Of a stretch of DNA of 42,979 bases, positions 33,633 to 40,242 are shown piece after piece. The stretch covers positions 1 to 42,979 of the forward strand of contig CAIUCH010000046.1 of assembly GCA_903897605.1 (NCBI GenBank). The letters run 5' to 3'. Position 1 is the stretch's first letter. The number at the start of each line of letters is the position of its first letter. The position numbers and the translations under genes are program-made. The notes below the pieces were generated by a model. It did not search any database. It was not told the origin of the DNA and was given only the letters and a program-made list of their open reading frames with translations. Source of the stretch: an uncultured Alphaproteobacteria bacterium (GTDB lineage: Bacteria > Pseudomonadota > Alphaproteobacteria > Micropepsales > Micropepsaceae).

Positions 33633-34576
33633 CCCAATAAGGGCGCAAACCAGGCCGCCACGGCAAAGCTCAGCGCCATCAGGCCGCCGGTGACGCTGTT
33701 GGCGCGAAACAGCATCAAGCAATTGGCGGCATCATCGATCTTGAGCCGCCGCACCTGCCAGAGCATGTGCGCGCCCGCGGCCAGCATGACGAAAGCGAAC
33801 GGCCAGCCCGCATGCTCGGAGAATCCCGCCGCCAGCACCAAGGTGAAGCACAATGCGTAAAAACGCAGAATCCATTTGCCGCTATCCTGCATCAAAAGCC
33901 GCGCCGTGGATTTGACGCCGATCAGCGCGTCGTCCTCCTTGTCCTGATGGGCGTAGATCGTGTCATAGCCCAAGGTCCAGAAGAACAGGCCTGCATAGAG
34001 GAACGCATCCGGCAGATCGAGGCGTCCGGTCTGCGCCGCGAAACCCAGTAGCGCGCCCCAATTGAAAGTGAGACCCAGCCAGGCCTGCGGCCACCAGGTG
34101 ATGCGCTTCATGAAGGGATAGGCCGCCACCAGCAATAAGGACGCCGCGCCCAGTGCCACTGTGAACCGGTTGAACTGAAGCAGAATAGTGAGCCCGATCA
34201 GCGCCAGGAAAATCGTGAAGATCGCCGCCGCCGTCACACTGACCGCGCCGGAGGGAATGGGCCGGCCACGGGTCCGCGCCACCATGGCGTCGATCTTGCG
34301 ATCCACAATGTCGTTGAAGGCGCAGCCCGCGCCCCGCATCACCACCGTGCCCAAGCCGAACAGCGCCACATCATAAAAGTCGCGCCATTCGGCGAAGGAG
34401 CGCTCATCCGCCATCGCACCCAGCACCAAGCCGCAGACGCAGGGCCAGAACAGCAGCCAGGACCCGATCGGCCGATCCATCCGCATCAATTGCAGCCAGG
34501 GACGCAAGGGACGCGGCATTGCCTCCACCCAATTGCTGGGTACCGCGTCGGCGGGGGCTTGCGAGGAAAGGCTCAT
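33629..34576 (-). CDS. ubiA: 4-hydroxybenzoate polyprenyltransferase
   Basis: UbiA attaches the polyprenyl tail to 4-hydroxybenzoate, the first membrane step of ubiquinone synthesis. The 315-residue membrane protein has about nine helices and both Asp-rich Mg2+-diphosphate motifs: NDIVDRKID (88-96) and YDTIYAHQDKEDD (204-216). MRMDRPIGSWLLFWP in the N-terminal part is typical. It begins divergently from rsmE with 17 bp between starts, so promoters must reach into the neighbouring genes. It is followed by the coupled methyltransferase gene and, further on, ubiD. Confidence 0.95.
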   Translation of the reverse strand: MSLSSQAPADAVPSNWVEAMPRPLRPWLQLMRMDRPIGSWLLFWPCVCGLVLGAMADERSFAEWRDFYDVALFGLGTVVMRGAGCAFNDIVDRKIDAMVARTRGRPIPSGAVSVTAAAIFTIFLALIGLTILLQFNRFTVALGAASLLLVAAYPFMKRITWWPQAWLGLTFNWGALLGFAAQTGRLDLPDAFLYAGLFFWTLGYDTIYAHQDKEDDALIGVKSTARLLMQDSGKWILRFYALCFTLVLAAGFSEHAGWPFAFVMLAAGAHMLWQVRRLKIDDAANCLMLFRANSVTGGLMALSFAVAAWFAPLLG

Positions 34577-34593
34577 GCAGGCTCAAGTGTGGC

Positions 34594-35349
34594 ATGGCTT
34601 CGGATTTGAAAGAAGCGGGCGGATTAACTCGGCTTTTTGTGGCGGCGACGCTGGAACCCGGCGCAACCGTGACGCTGGACGATGGGCAGTCGCATTATCT
34701 GCTTCATGTGTTGCGCGCCAAAACGGGCGACCGCGTTCTGCTGTTCAATGGCCGTGACGGGGAGTGGCAGGCGGAGATTGCGATTGCTGGCAAGCGCGGC
34801 GTCGCGCTCTCGGTTCGTGCACGCACCATGCCCCAAGCAAGCGTGCCGGATCTGTGGCTGGTCTTCGCGCCGGTCAAGAAAACACCCTCGGACTATCTCA
34901 CCCAGAAAGCGACAGAACTGGGCGTATCGAAGCTGCAGCCGGTCTTCACCCGGCGCACCATCGTGACGCGCCTCAACGAAGAGCGACTGCTGGCCAATGC
35001 GGTGGAAGCGGCGGAACAATCGGGCCGGTTGACGGTGCCGCAGATTGGTGCGGCCATGCCGTTGGACAAATTGCTTGCCATCTGGCCGCGCGAGCGCCCG
35101 CTTTATTTTTGCGACGAGGACGGAGATGCATTGCCTTTAGCCGAAGCGGTGCGCAAAACGGGCGAGGGGGCTGGCGCCATTCTCACCGGCCCCGAGGGCG
35201 GCTTCGATCCGGCGGAACGCGAAGTATTGCGTGCGCTGACATTCGTGACGCCGGTCAGTCTTGGTCCGCGCATCTTGCGCGCCGATACCGCCGCGCTGGC
35301 GGCGGTGACGATCTGGCAATCGGTCAAGGGCGATTGGCGCCAGAACTGA
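34594..35349 (+). CDS. rsmE: 16S rRNA (uracil(1498)-N(3))-methyltransferase
   Basis: RsmE makes m3U1498 in 16S rRNA. The 251-residue SPOUT-class protein has an N-terminal PUA-like domain (about 10-75, HYLLHVLRAKTGD) and the knotted SAM-binding domain with LTGPEGGF (197-204) and SLGPRILRADTAALAA (222-237). ATG 34594 is used because it gives the expected N-terminus LTRLFV near residue 11. The frame is open further upstream across the ubiA start region. In other alphaproteobacteria I recall rsmE being followed directly by gshA; here an opposite-strand ArsR cassette intervenes. Confidence 0.94.
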   Translation: MASDLKEAGGLTRLFVAATLEPGATVTLDDGQSHYLLHVLRAKTGDRVLLFNGRDGEWQAEIAIAGKRGVALSVRARTMPQASVPDLWLVFAPVKKTPSDYLTQKATELGVSKLQPVFTRRTIVTRLNEERLLANAVEAAEQSGRLTVPQIGAAMPLDKLLAIWPRERPLYFCDEDGDALPLAEAVRKTGEGAGAILTGPEGGFDPAEREVLRALTFVTPVSLGPRILRADTAALAAVTIWQSVKGDWRQN

Positions 35350-35366
35350 GCTCACCAGAACTGGGA

Positions 35367-35762
35367 TCAGACGAAGCGCAACTGCCAGCTGACGCCGAAC
35401 CGGTCATTGACCCAGCCGAAGCGCCGGGCGAAGTGATGAGCGTCCAGGCCCATCAAGACCTGACCGCCATCCGAGAGAGCGGTGAACAGGCGATCCACTT
35501 CTTCGATGCTTTCGCATGCGACGGCGAAGGAGATCGCGGGCGTGAAGTCAAACGCATGCCGCACAGGACTATCGAAGAATTCAAACCGCCTGCCCAGCAG
35601 ACTCAAAGTTGCCTGCTTGACGGAGCCTTCGGTGCCTGGTCCGGTCGCGTCAAAATGGACGAGGGTTTCGATCCGCGAGCCGGGAAACAGCGACAGATAG
35701 AAATTCATCGCCGTTTCCGCGCCGCGGGCGAACATCAGGAACGGGTTGATCTCGCTTGCCAT
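35367..35762 (-). CDS. VOC/PhnB-like (glyoxalase-superfamily) protein
   Basis: The 131-residue vicinal-oxygen-chelate-fold protein is of the PhnB / 3-demethylubiquinone-methyltransferase-like type. It has INPFLMFARGAETAMNFYLSLFPGSRI at the N-terminus and FGWVNDRFGVSWQLRF at the C-terminus, both diagnostic. Although some relatives are named methyltransferase, there is no SAM fold; the enzymatic role is unknown. It is the last gene of the ArsR–SRPBCC–SRPBCC–VOC set, 2 bp after the upstream SRPBCC gene, and ends 17 bp from the convergent rsmE. Confidence 0.87.
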   Translation of the reverse strand: MASEINPFLMFARGAETAMNFYLSLFPGSRIETLVHFDATGPGTEGSVKQATLSLLGRRFEFFDSPVRHAFDFTPAISFAVACESIEEVDRLFTALSDGGQVLMGLDAHHFARRFGWVNDRFGVSWQLRFV

Positions 35763-35764
35763 GA

Positions 35765-36301
35765 TCAGTCGTATCTCTTCTCATAAGTGTGTTCGGTTTG
35801 ACGCCACACATCCCAGAAGGGCGGCGGCACCTTGCCTTCGGCCTTGTATTGCAGGATCGCCAGATGGCTGTGCCAACCGCCGGAGACATTCACCGCATAA
35901 GCGCGATCGGGAATTTTGCGGTGGGTGAGGGTGAGGCGGATTTTTTCGCCCTCCGGGGTCAGTAGGAATTCCACTTCCGAGGGCGGGGGGTTGTCATTGC
36001 CGAAAGTGTGGACAAGGCGCTGCATCGGTTCCAGCGCCAGCAATTTTTCCGTGGCGCGAAATCCCTTCTCGTTCATTTCCTTGAAGCGCTCCGGGGGTGG
36101 CGCCTTGCCGGGCGACAGATCGTCATGCTTGAAGCGCAGTTCGAAGGTCTCGCCGATCTTGGACGGCAAAGGTCCGGAGGCGAACCATTCGCCCCGCTTC
36201 TGGCCGTCAGTGAGATAGGCCCAGATCTTCTCCAAGGGTCCCGGCAGCAAGCGCTCGAAGCGGACCGTGTACGCGTCAATTCGTTTGCCGAAATTTTCCA
36301 T
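35765..36301 (-). CDS. SRPBCC (AHSA1/START-like) domain protein A
   Basis: The 178-residue SRPBCC-fold protein of the AHSA1 (Aha1 C-terminal-like) group has RFERLLPGPLEKIWAYLTDGQKRGEWF as the first strand-helix unit, the sheet with FELRFKHDDL and IRLTLTHRKIP, and the C-terminal helix GGWHSHLAILQYKAEG. These proteins bind hydrophobic ligands in a deep cavity; the ligand here is unknown. ATG 36301 is chosen, as the upstream frame reads out of register through the next gene. It follows the sister SRPBCC gene by 5 bp. Confidence 0.87.
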   Translation of the reverse strand: MENFGKRIDAYTVRFERLLPGPLEKIWAYLTDGQKRGEWFASGPLPSKIGETFELRFKHDDLSPGKAPPPERFKEMNEKGFRATEKLLALEPMQRLVHTFGNDNPPPSEVEFLLTPEGEKIRLTLTHRKIPDRAYAVNVSGGWHSHLAILQYKAEGKVPPPFWDVWRQTEHTYEKRYD

Positions 36302-36306
36302 CGTCC

Positions 36307-36801
36307 TCACCTTTTGAGATTGTTGAGATCGACGCCGTACAGCGCGGCGTTCTTCTGCATGTAGGCGTCTCGCGGACCGACCGCCGCACCGCTGAGGGCA
36401 GCGTCCAGCATGTCGAGGAAGCTGTGCCATCCCATCATGGTCTGGGGCTGCACCGCTTTGATGATCGGGCGGTGTGTCAGTTTTAGTTTTGTGCCTTCCG
36501 CAGCGGTGGACAGCGCGAATTCCAGATAGGAGACCGGCCAGGCGGACACCGTCTCGCCCGGTTGAAAGACGTTCCAGGTGTAGGCGAGGAATTGGCGCGG
36601 CCGCCACCCGGTCACCACGCCGCGAATATGGCCGCCCATCAGTTCGACCTTGCCGCCCTCACGCGGTTCGATGGCGCCTTCGCCGTTCCACTCGGGCAAG
36701 CGCGCGGTTTCGGTAAGAAAGGCCCAAGTCCTCTCCACCGCGGCGTGAAGGGTGCGTTCGAAGACGACAGCGGCTTCTTCGACAATTTCGCCCTTGTTCA
36801 T
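36307..36801 (-). CDS. SRPBCC (AHSA1/START-like) domain protein B
   Basis: The 164-residue second SRPBCC protein has VVFERTLHAAVERTWAFLTETARLPEWNGEG, LMGGHIRGVVTGWRPRQFLAYTWN, LKLTHRPI and MGWHSFLDMLDAALSG, matching the same fold as protein A but diverged. ATG 36801 overlaps the ArsR stop (ATGA) and has AGGA about seven bases upstream, so it is coupled to the regulator. ArsR plus AHSA1 pairs are a frequent bacterial arrangement, thought to respond to a small hydrophobic or toxic compound; the ligand is unknown. Confidence 0.87.
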   Translation of the reverse strand: MNKGEIVEEAAVVFERTLHAAVERTWAFLTETARLPEWNGEGAIEPREGGKVELMGGHIRGVVTGWRPRQFLAYTWNVFQPGETVSAWPVSYLEFALSTAAEGTKLKLTHRPIIKAVQPQTMMGWHSFLDMLDAALSGAAVGPRDAYMQKNAALYGVDLNNLKR

Positions 36802-37109
36802 CGCGTATCCTTTCTCAACGCCAATTCCAGCGCGTCGAGACGCGGCGTCCAAAAGGCGCGGATGCGCGCTACCCAGTCCGACAATTCCTCCACGCCTTCC
36901 AGATCAAGCTCATAGATGCGCCTTTGGGCTTCGGCGCGGACCTTCACCAGCTTGGCTTTGCGCAAGGTCTTGAGATGCTGGGAGATGGCTGGCGCGGATA
37001 AATCGAACTTGCCCGCGATGTCGCCGGCACAGAGCGCACCGCCCGCCAGCATCTCGACGATGCGCTGACGGGTGGGATCGGCCAGAGCGGAAAAATGGGT
37101 TGCATTCAT
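36798..37109 (-). CDS. ArsR-family transcriptional repressor
   Basis: The 103-residue winged-helix regulator has the N-terminal FSALADPTRQRIVEML, recognition region FDLSAPAISQHLKTLRKAKLVKVRAEAQRRIYELD and C-terminal dimer helix. It has no CxC metal motif (one Cys, in GALCAGDIAG), so it is not a classical arsenic or cadmium sensor. It should repress its own operon. Start choice: ATG 37109 gives the family's usual MNATHFSALADP start and coincides with the expected transcript start from the -35 TTGACT at 37144-37139; ATG 37115 and a longer frame to 37157 are alternatives. No ribosome site precedes it, which supports a leaderless message. Confidence 0.87.
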   Translation of the reverse strand: MNATHFSALADPTRQRIVEMLAGGALCAGDIAGKFDLSAPAISQHLKTLRKAKLVKVRAEAQRRIYELDLEGVEELSDWVARIRAFWTPRLDALELALRKDTR

Positions 37110-37115
37110 ACGCAT

Positions 37116-37144
37116 ATATTTCACTATGTACTTAATTAAGTCAA
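37116..37144 (-). promoter_or_regulatory. Candidate promoter of the ArsR cassette
   Basis: On the minus strand TTGACT (37144-37139) matches five of six -35 bases. Seventeen bases later is AAATAT (37121-37116), a weak -10. Transcription would start near 37110-37108, that is, at ATG 37109. The spacing and the AT-rich composition in an otherwise GC-rich region support this, but the -10 match is poor. Confidence 0.4.
37130..37141. promoter_or_regulatory. Candidate ArsR operator, 12-bp perfect palindrome
   Basis: ACTTAATTAAGT is a perfect 12-bp palindrome between the divergent arsR and gshA genes. It overlaps the candidate -35 hexamer and spacer, a position in which binding would block RNA polymerase, as expected for autorepression by an ArsR protein. 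Direct binding is inference. Confidence 0.5.
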
Positions 37145-37255
37145 TATAGAAATACATTCTTTCGGACCCGTCTTGTGTTGCCCAGGTGGCATGCCTAAGT
37201 CTTGCGGATCTGGGGTAAATTCACACAGTTCTGACAGGGTCTTAGGCCCGCCAGG

Positions 37256-37283
37256 GAAGCGCCATAGAAGCGCCAAGGAAGCG
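37256..37283. repeat. Triple 11-bp-period direct repeat upstream of gshA
   Basis: GAAGCGCCA occurs at 37256-37264 and again at 37267-37275, and a shortened GAAGCG follows at 37278-37283, each 11 bp apart. The third copy is part of the ribosome-binding sequence AAGGAAGCG before ATG 37289. Period 11 puts the copies on one face of the helix. It may be a tandem duplication around the ribosome site or an activator site. Confidence 0.45.
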
Positions 37284-37288
37284 AGCAT

Positions 37289-38653
37289 ATGTCCATTCCG
37301 CAATCCGCCGGCGGCGTGATCGAAAGCCGCGACGATCTGGTGCGCCATCTCTCCAAGGGCATGAAGCCCAAAGAGGCCTGGCGCATTGGCACCGAGCACG
37401 AGAAATTCGTTTACGACCTGAAGACCCACAAGCCGCTGGCCTATGAGGGCAAGCCTGGCATCCGCCAATTGCTGGAGGGGATGGGCCGCTTCGGCTGGCA
37501 GCCGGTGCGCGAGGGCGAAAACATCATCGGCAGCAGCCTGAACGGCGCCTCGCTGTCGCTTGAGCCTGGCGGCCAGTTCGAATTGTCGGGCGCGCCGCTC
37601 AAAAGCATTCACGAGACTTGCGCCGAAGTGAACACCCATTTGGCGCAGACCCGCGAAATCGCGGGCGAGATCGGCGCCGGCGTGCTGGGTCTGGGCTATG
37701 CGCCCAACTGGACTCTGGCCGAAGTGCCGGTGATGCCCAAGGGCCGCTACGGCATCATGCGCCGTTATATGCCCAAGGTGGGCGGCTATGGCCTCGACAT
37801 GATGTTTCGCACTTGCACCGTGCAAGTGAATCTGGATTTCAGCGACGAAGCCGACATGGTGAAGAAATTCCGCGTCGGCCTGGCGCTGCAGCCGATCACC
37901 ACCGCGCTTTTGGCCAATTCGCCCTTCCGCGAAGGCCGCTCCAGCGGCTTTCTGTCATATCGCGCGCAAGTGTGGACCGATGTCGACAATGCCCGCTCGG
38001 GTATGCTGCCCTTCGTGTTCGAAAGCGGCATGAGTTTCGAGCGCTATGTCGATTACGCTCTCGATGTGCCGATGTATTTCGTCTATCGCGACGGCCACTA
38101 TCACGACGTCGCCGGCAAGAGTTTCCGCGACTTCCTTGCCCGCAAAATACCCGAAGTGGCGCAATTCGAGCCTTCGATGGCGGACTGGGCGGATCATCTC
38201 ACCACCATTTTCCCGGAAGTGCGGCTGAAGCAGTTCCTGGAAATGCGAGGCGCCGATGGCGGCCAGTGGCGGCGGATTTGCGGCATGCCGGCGCTGTGGG
38301 TCGGCCTGGTCTATGACAGCGTGGCGCTGGATGCCGCCTGGGACATGGTCAAGGACTGGACCACCGAAGAGCGTCAGGCGCTGCGCGACATGGTGCCGAA
38401 GCAAGGCTTTAGCGCCCCGTTCCGCAACACCAATGTGCTGGAGCTGGCCCGGCAGATGCTGGAGATCTCGGCCGCCGGCCTTCGCCGCCGCGCCAGCCTG
38501 GACAGCGCCGGCATGAGCGAGGACGGCTTCATCAATCCGCTGCGTGAACTGGTCGCCCGCGGCCAGACTCGCGCCGAGGAATTGCTCCATGCCTTCCAAA
38601 ATGAGTGGAAAGGCGACATGAGCCGCCTCTTCACCGAGTATAATTTTCTCTGA
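37289..38653 (+). CDS. gshA: Glutamate–cysteine ligase (plant/alphaproteobacterial type)
   Basis: GshA makes gamma-glutamylcysteine, the first and rate-limiting step of glutathione synthesis. The 454-residue protein is of the class shared by plants and alphaproteobacteria: WRIGTEHEKF near residue 32-40, NGASLSLEPGGQFELSG (acidic Mg-ATP site, about 89-105), MMFRTCTVQVNLDF, and a C-terminus ending FTEYNFL. ATG 37289 has AAGGAAG upstream. It diverges from the ArsR cassette with 179 bp between starts and converges on the pirin gene. gshB is not in the window. Confidence 0.95.
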   Translation: MSIPQSAGGVIESRDDLVRHLSKGMKPKEAWRIGTEHEKFVYDLKTHKPLAYEGKPGIRQLLEGMGRFGWQPVREGENIIGSSLNGASLSLEPGGQFELSGAPLKSIHETCAEVNTHLAQTREIAGEIGAGVLGLGYAPNWTLAEVPVMPKGRYGIMRRYMPKVGGYGLDMMFRTCTVQVNLDFSDEADMVKKFRVGLALQPITTALLANSPFREGRSSGFLSYRAQVWTDVDNARSGMLPFVFESGMSFERYVDYALDVPMYFVYRDGHYHDVAGKSFRDFLARKIPEVAQFEPSMADWADHLTTIFPEVRLKQFLEMRGADGGQWRRICGMPALWVGLVYDSVALDAAWDMVKDWTTEERQALRDMVPKQGFSAPFRNTNVLELARQMLEISAAGLRRRASLDSAGMSEDGFINPLRELVARGQTRAEELLHAFQNEWKGDMSRLFTEYNFL

Positions 38654-38673
38654 CGCGGATCTTTTGATCCCCG
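38654..38673. terminator. Candidate hairpin between convergent gshA and pirin genes
   Basis: CGCGGATC (38654-38661) faces GATCCCCG (38666-38673) around a TTTT loop. Five central pairs (GGATC/GATCC) are perfect, followed by one C-C mismatch and two further pairs. There is no downstream T-tract on either strand, so termination efficiency is uncertain. Confidence 0.3.
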
Positions 38674-38710
38674 CATTGAATTCCGCGAAGATGGCGCGAG
38701 CGCAGGGCGT

Positions 38711-39595
38711 TCATCGCCGGTCCTCGGGCAGGGGAATGAATTCCTGGTCGTCGCCCGGAATTTTGCCGAACAGTCCGGAACGCCAGTCGGACTTGGCCAC
38801 CTCGATCCGGCTCTTGGAGGATGAGACGAAATTCCACCAGATGTGGCGCTCGCCATCCAGCGGTGCGCCGCCCAGCATCACCACCCGCGCCGGCGCGTCG
38901 GCGAATAGGGTAACGACCTCATCCTTTTCCAGAAACAGCATGGCGCCCAGACCATGCGTCTCCACGCCGTTGGCGCCCCCGCCGATCTGGAGTTCGCCTT
39001 CGACAATGAACAGCGCGCGCTCGTCATGTTCGGGTGTGACGGTGAAACTGCCGCCGGCCTCGAACCGCGCATCGGCGTAGAAAATGGGCGAGAAGACTTT
39101 GACCGGTGAGGTCAGGCCAAAGGCCTCGCCGGTGACCATCCGCAGACGCACGCCTTTTTCGTCGCGTTGGGGCAGATCGGCGGCGGAGAAATGCTGGAAA
39201 TGCGGATCGCTCTCTTGGTCTTTTTGCGGCAATCCCACCCAGGTCTGGATGCCATGCAGACGATGGCCTTTCGCCCGCAAGGCATCGCCGGTGCGTTCGG
39301 AATGGGCGATACCGCGTCCGGCAGTCATCCAATTGACGTCGCCCGGCTTGATCTCTTGTACCGAACCCAAAGTGTCGCGGTGCATCTGCGCGCCGTCGAA
39401 CAGATAGGTGACGGTGGCCAGACCGATATGCGGATGGGGCCTGACATCGACACCCTTGCCGGGCGGGAATTCCACCGGCCCAAAATAATCGAAGAACAGA
39501 AAGGGGCCGACACTGCGCCGTCCCGCTTGCGGCAACATGCGCGATACGATGAAGCCGTCGCCCAGATCGTGGGTCTTGCCTTTGATGGGGATCAT
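38711..39595 (-). CDS. Pirin family protein
   Basis: The 294-residue bicupin has the pirin metal site in the first cupin: His54 and His56 (RPHPHIGL), His98 and Glu100 (GRGIAHSE). The second cupin shows EHDERALFIVEGELQIGG. Bacterial pirins include quercetinases and regulators of central metabolism; the role here is not decided. ATG 39595 starts MIPIKGKTHDLGDGF, close to the metal-binding cupin as in the family. It is transcribed toward gshA and follows the DUF952 gene by 33 bp. Confidence 0.92.
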   Translation of the reverse strand: MIPIKGKTHDLGDGFIVSRMLPQAGRRSVGPFLFFDYFGPVEFPPGKGVDVRPHPHIGLATVTYLFDGAQMHRDTLGSVQEIKPGDVNWMTAGRGIAHSERTGDALRAKGHRLHGIQTWVGLPQKDQESDPHFQHFSAADLPQRDEKGVRLRMVTGEAFGLTSPVKVFSPIFYADARFEAGGSFTVTPEHDERALFIVEGELQIGGGANGVETHGLGAMLFLEKDEVVTLFADAPARVVMLGGAPLDGERHIWWNFVSSSKSRIEVAKSDWRSGLFGKIPGDDQEFIPLPEDRR

Positions 39596-39628
39596 GCAAG
39601 CAAGTTTAGACCCCGGCTGTGACGGCTG

Positions 39629-39964
39629 TCATCCGGGAAGGACGAAGTTGCCGATTGCATCTTTGGCGATCGGCTTTGCCCAAAAAACCGCGGAAAGTGG
39701 CAGCGCGCCATAAAGATGGGGAAAGTCCTCGCCGCGGGAAGGGGAATGTTCCCATTTCAAATTCGCGCCCAGCTTTTCGGCTTCGACCGCAACCAGAACC
39801 AGATCGGTCTGGCCAGCATAATAGCGCCGCAAGGTCTCGGGCAGTTGCGTGGCGGTGGAGAAATGAAGAAAGCCATCGGCGCGGTCGTGGGGCGAGCCCA
39901 GATAGGTTTCGCCGGTCGCTTCCCATTCCGTGCGGGGGACGATCTTGAAAATACGATCAGTCAT
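39629..39964 (-). CDS. DUF952 domain-containing protein
   Basis: The 111-residue protein is of DUF952, with IFKIVPRTEWEATG, GSPHDRADGFLHFSTATQLPETLRRYYAGQ, LKWEHSPSRGEDFPHLYGALPL. The fold is related to glutathione-transferase-unrelated small enzymes of unknown function. ATG 39964 gives the typical MTDRIFKI start. It overlaps the 3' end of the small membrane-protein gene upstream by 8 bp, so the two are coupled. Confidence 0.88.
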   Translation of the reverse strand: MTDRIFKIVPRTEWEATGETYLGSPHDRADGFLHFSTATQLPETLRRYYAGQTDLVLVAVEAEKLGANLKWEHSPSRGEDFPHLYGALPLSAVFWAKPIAKDAIGNFVLPG

Positions 39965-40211
39965 TGTTTCCCGCGCGCCAGCGCCAGCCGCCTTCTGTCT
40001 TGGCATGAGTGATCAGCACGGTGGGGATCAGCACCAGGGGCAGCCCCACCGCGATCAGCATCAACCGCGTGGCATCGTCCCGCATGAATTCGGCCGCCAC
40101 GATGATGCCGATGGTCAACAGCGCACTGGCGATGGTGAGCAGCCAGCCCTGCCAGGTGTTGGGCGTGGCGCCATAGCCGAACGTTTTCTGCCGGAACCAG
40201 TATCGTGGCAT
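39957..40211 (-). CDS. Small two-helix membrane protein, unknown
   Basis: The 84-residue protein has an N-terminal PRYWFRQKTFGYGATPNTWQGW and two hydrophobic helices (about 22-41 and 48-67), then a basic tail. It resembles small conserved alphaproteobacterial membrane proteins with the same YGATPxTWxGW start, as far as I recall; no function is known. It lies 31 bp after the tldD stop and overlaps the DUF952 gene. Confidence 0.75.
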   Translation of the reverse strand: MPRYWFRQKTFGYGATPNTWQGWLLTIASALLTIGIIVAAEFMRDDATRLMLIAVGLPLVLIPTVLITHAKTEGGWRWRAGNND

Positions 40212-40242
40212 TGTTATGCTGCCCCACGGCCGGAGGCCGCAA

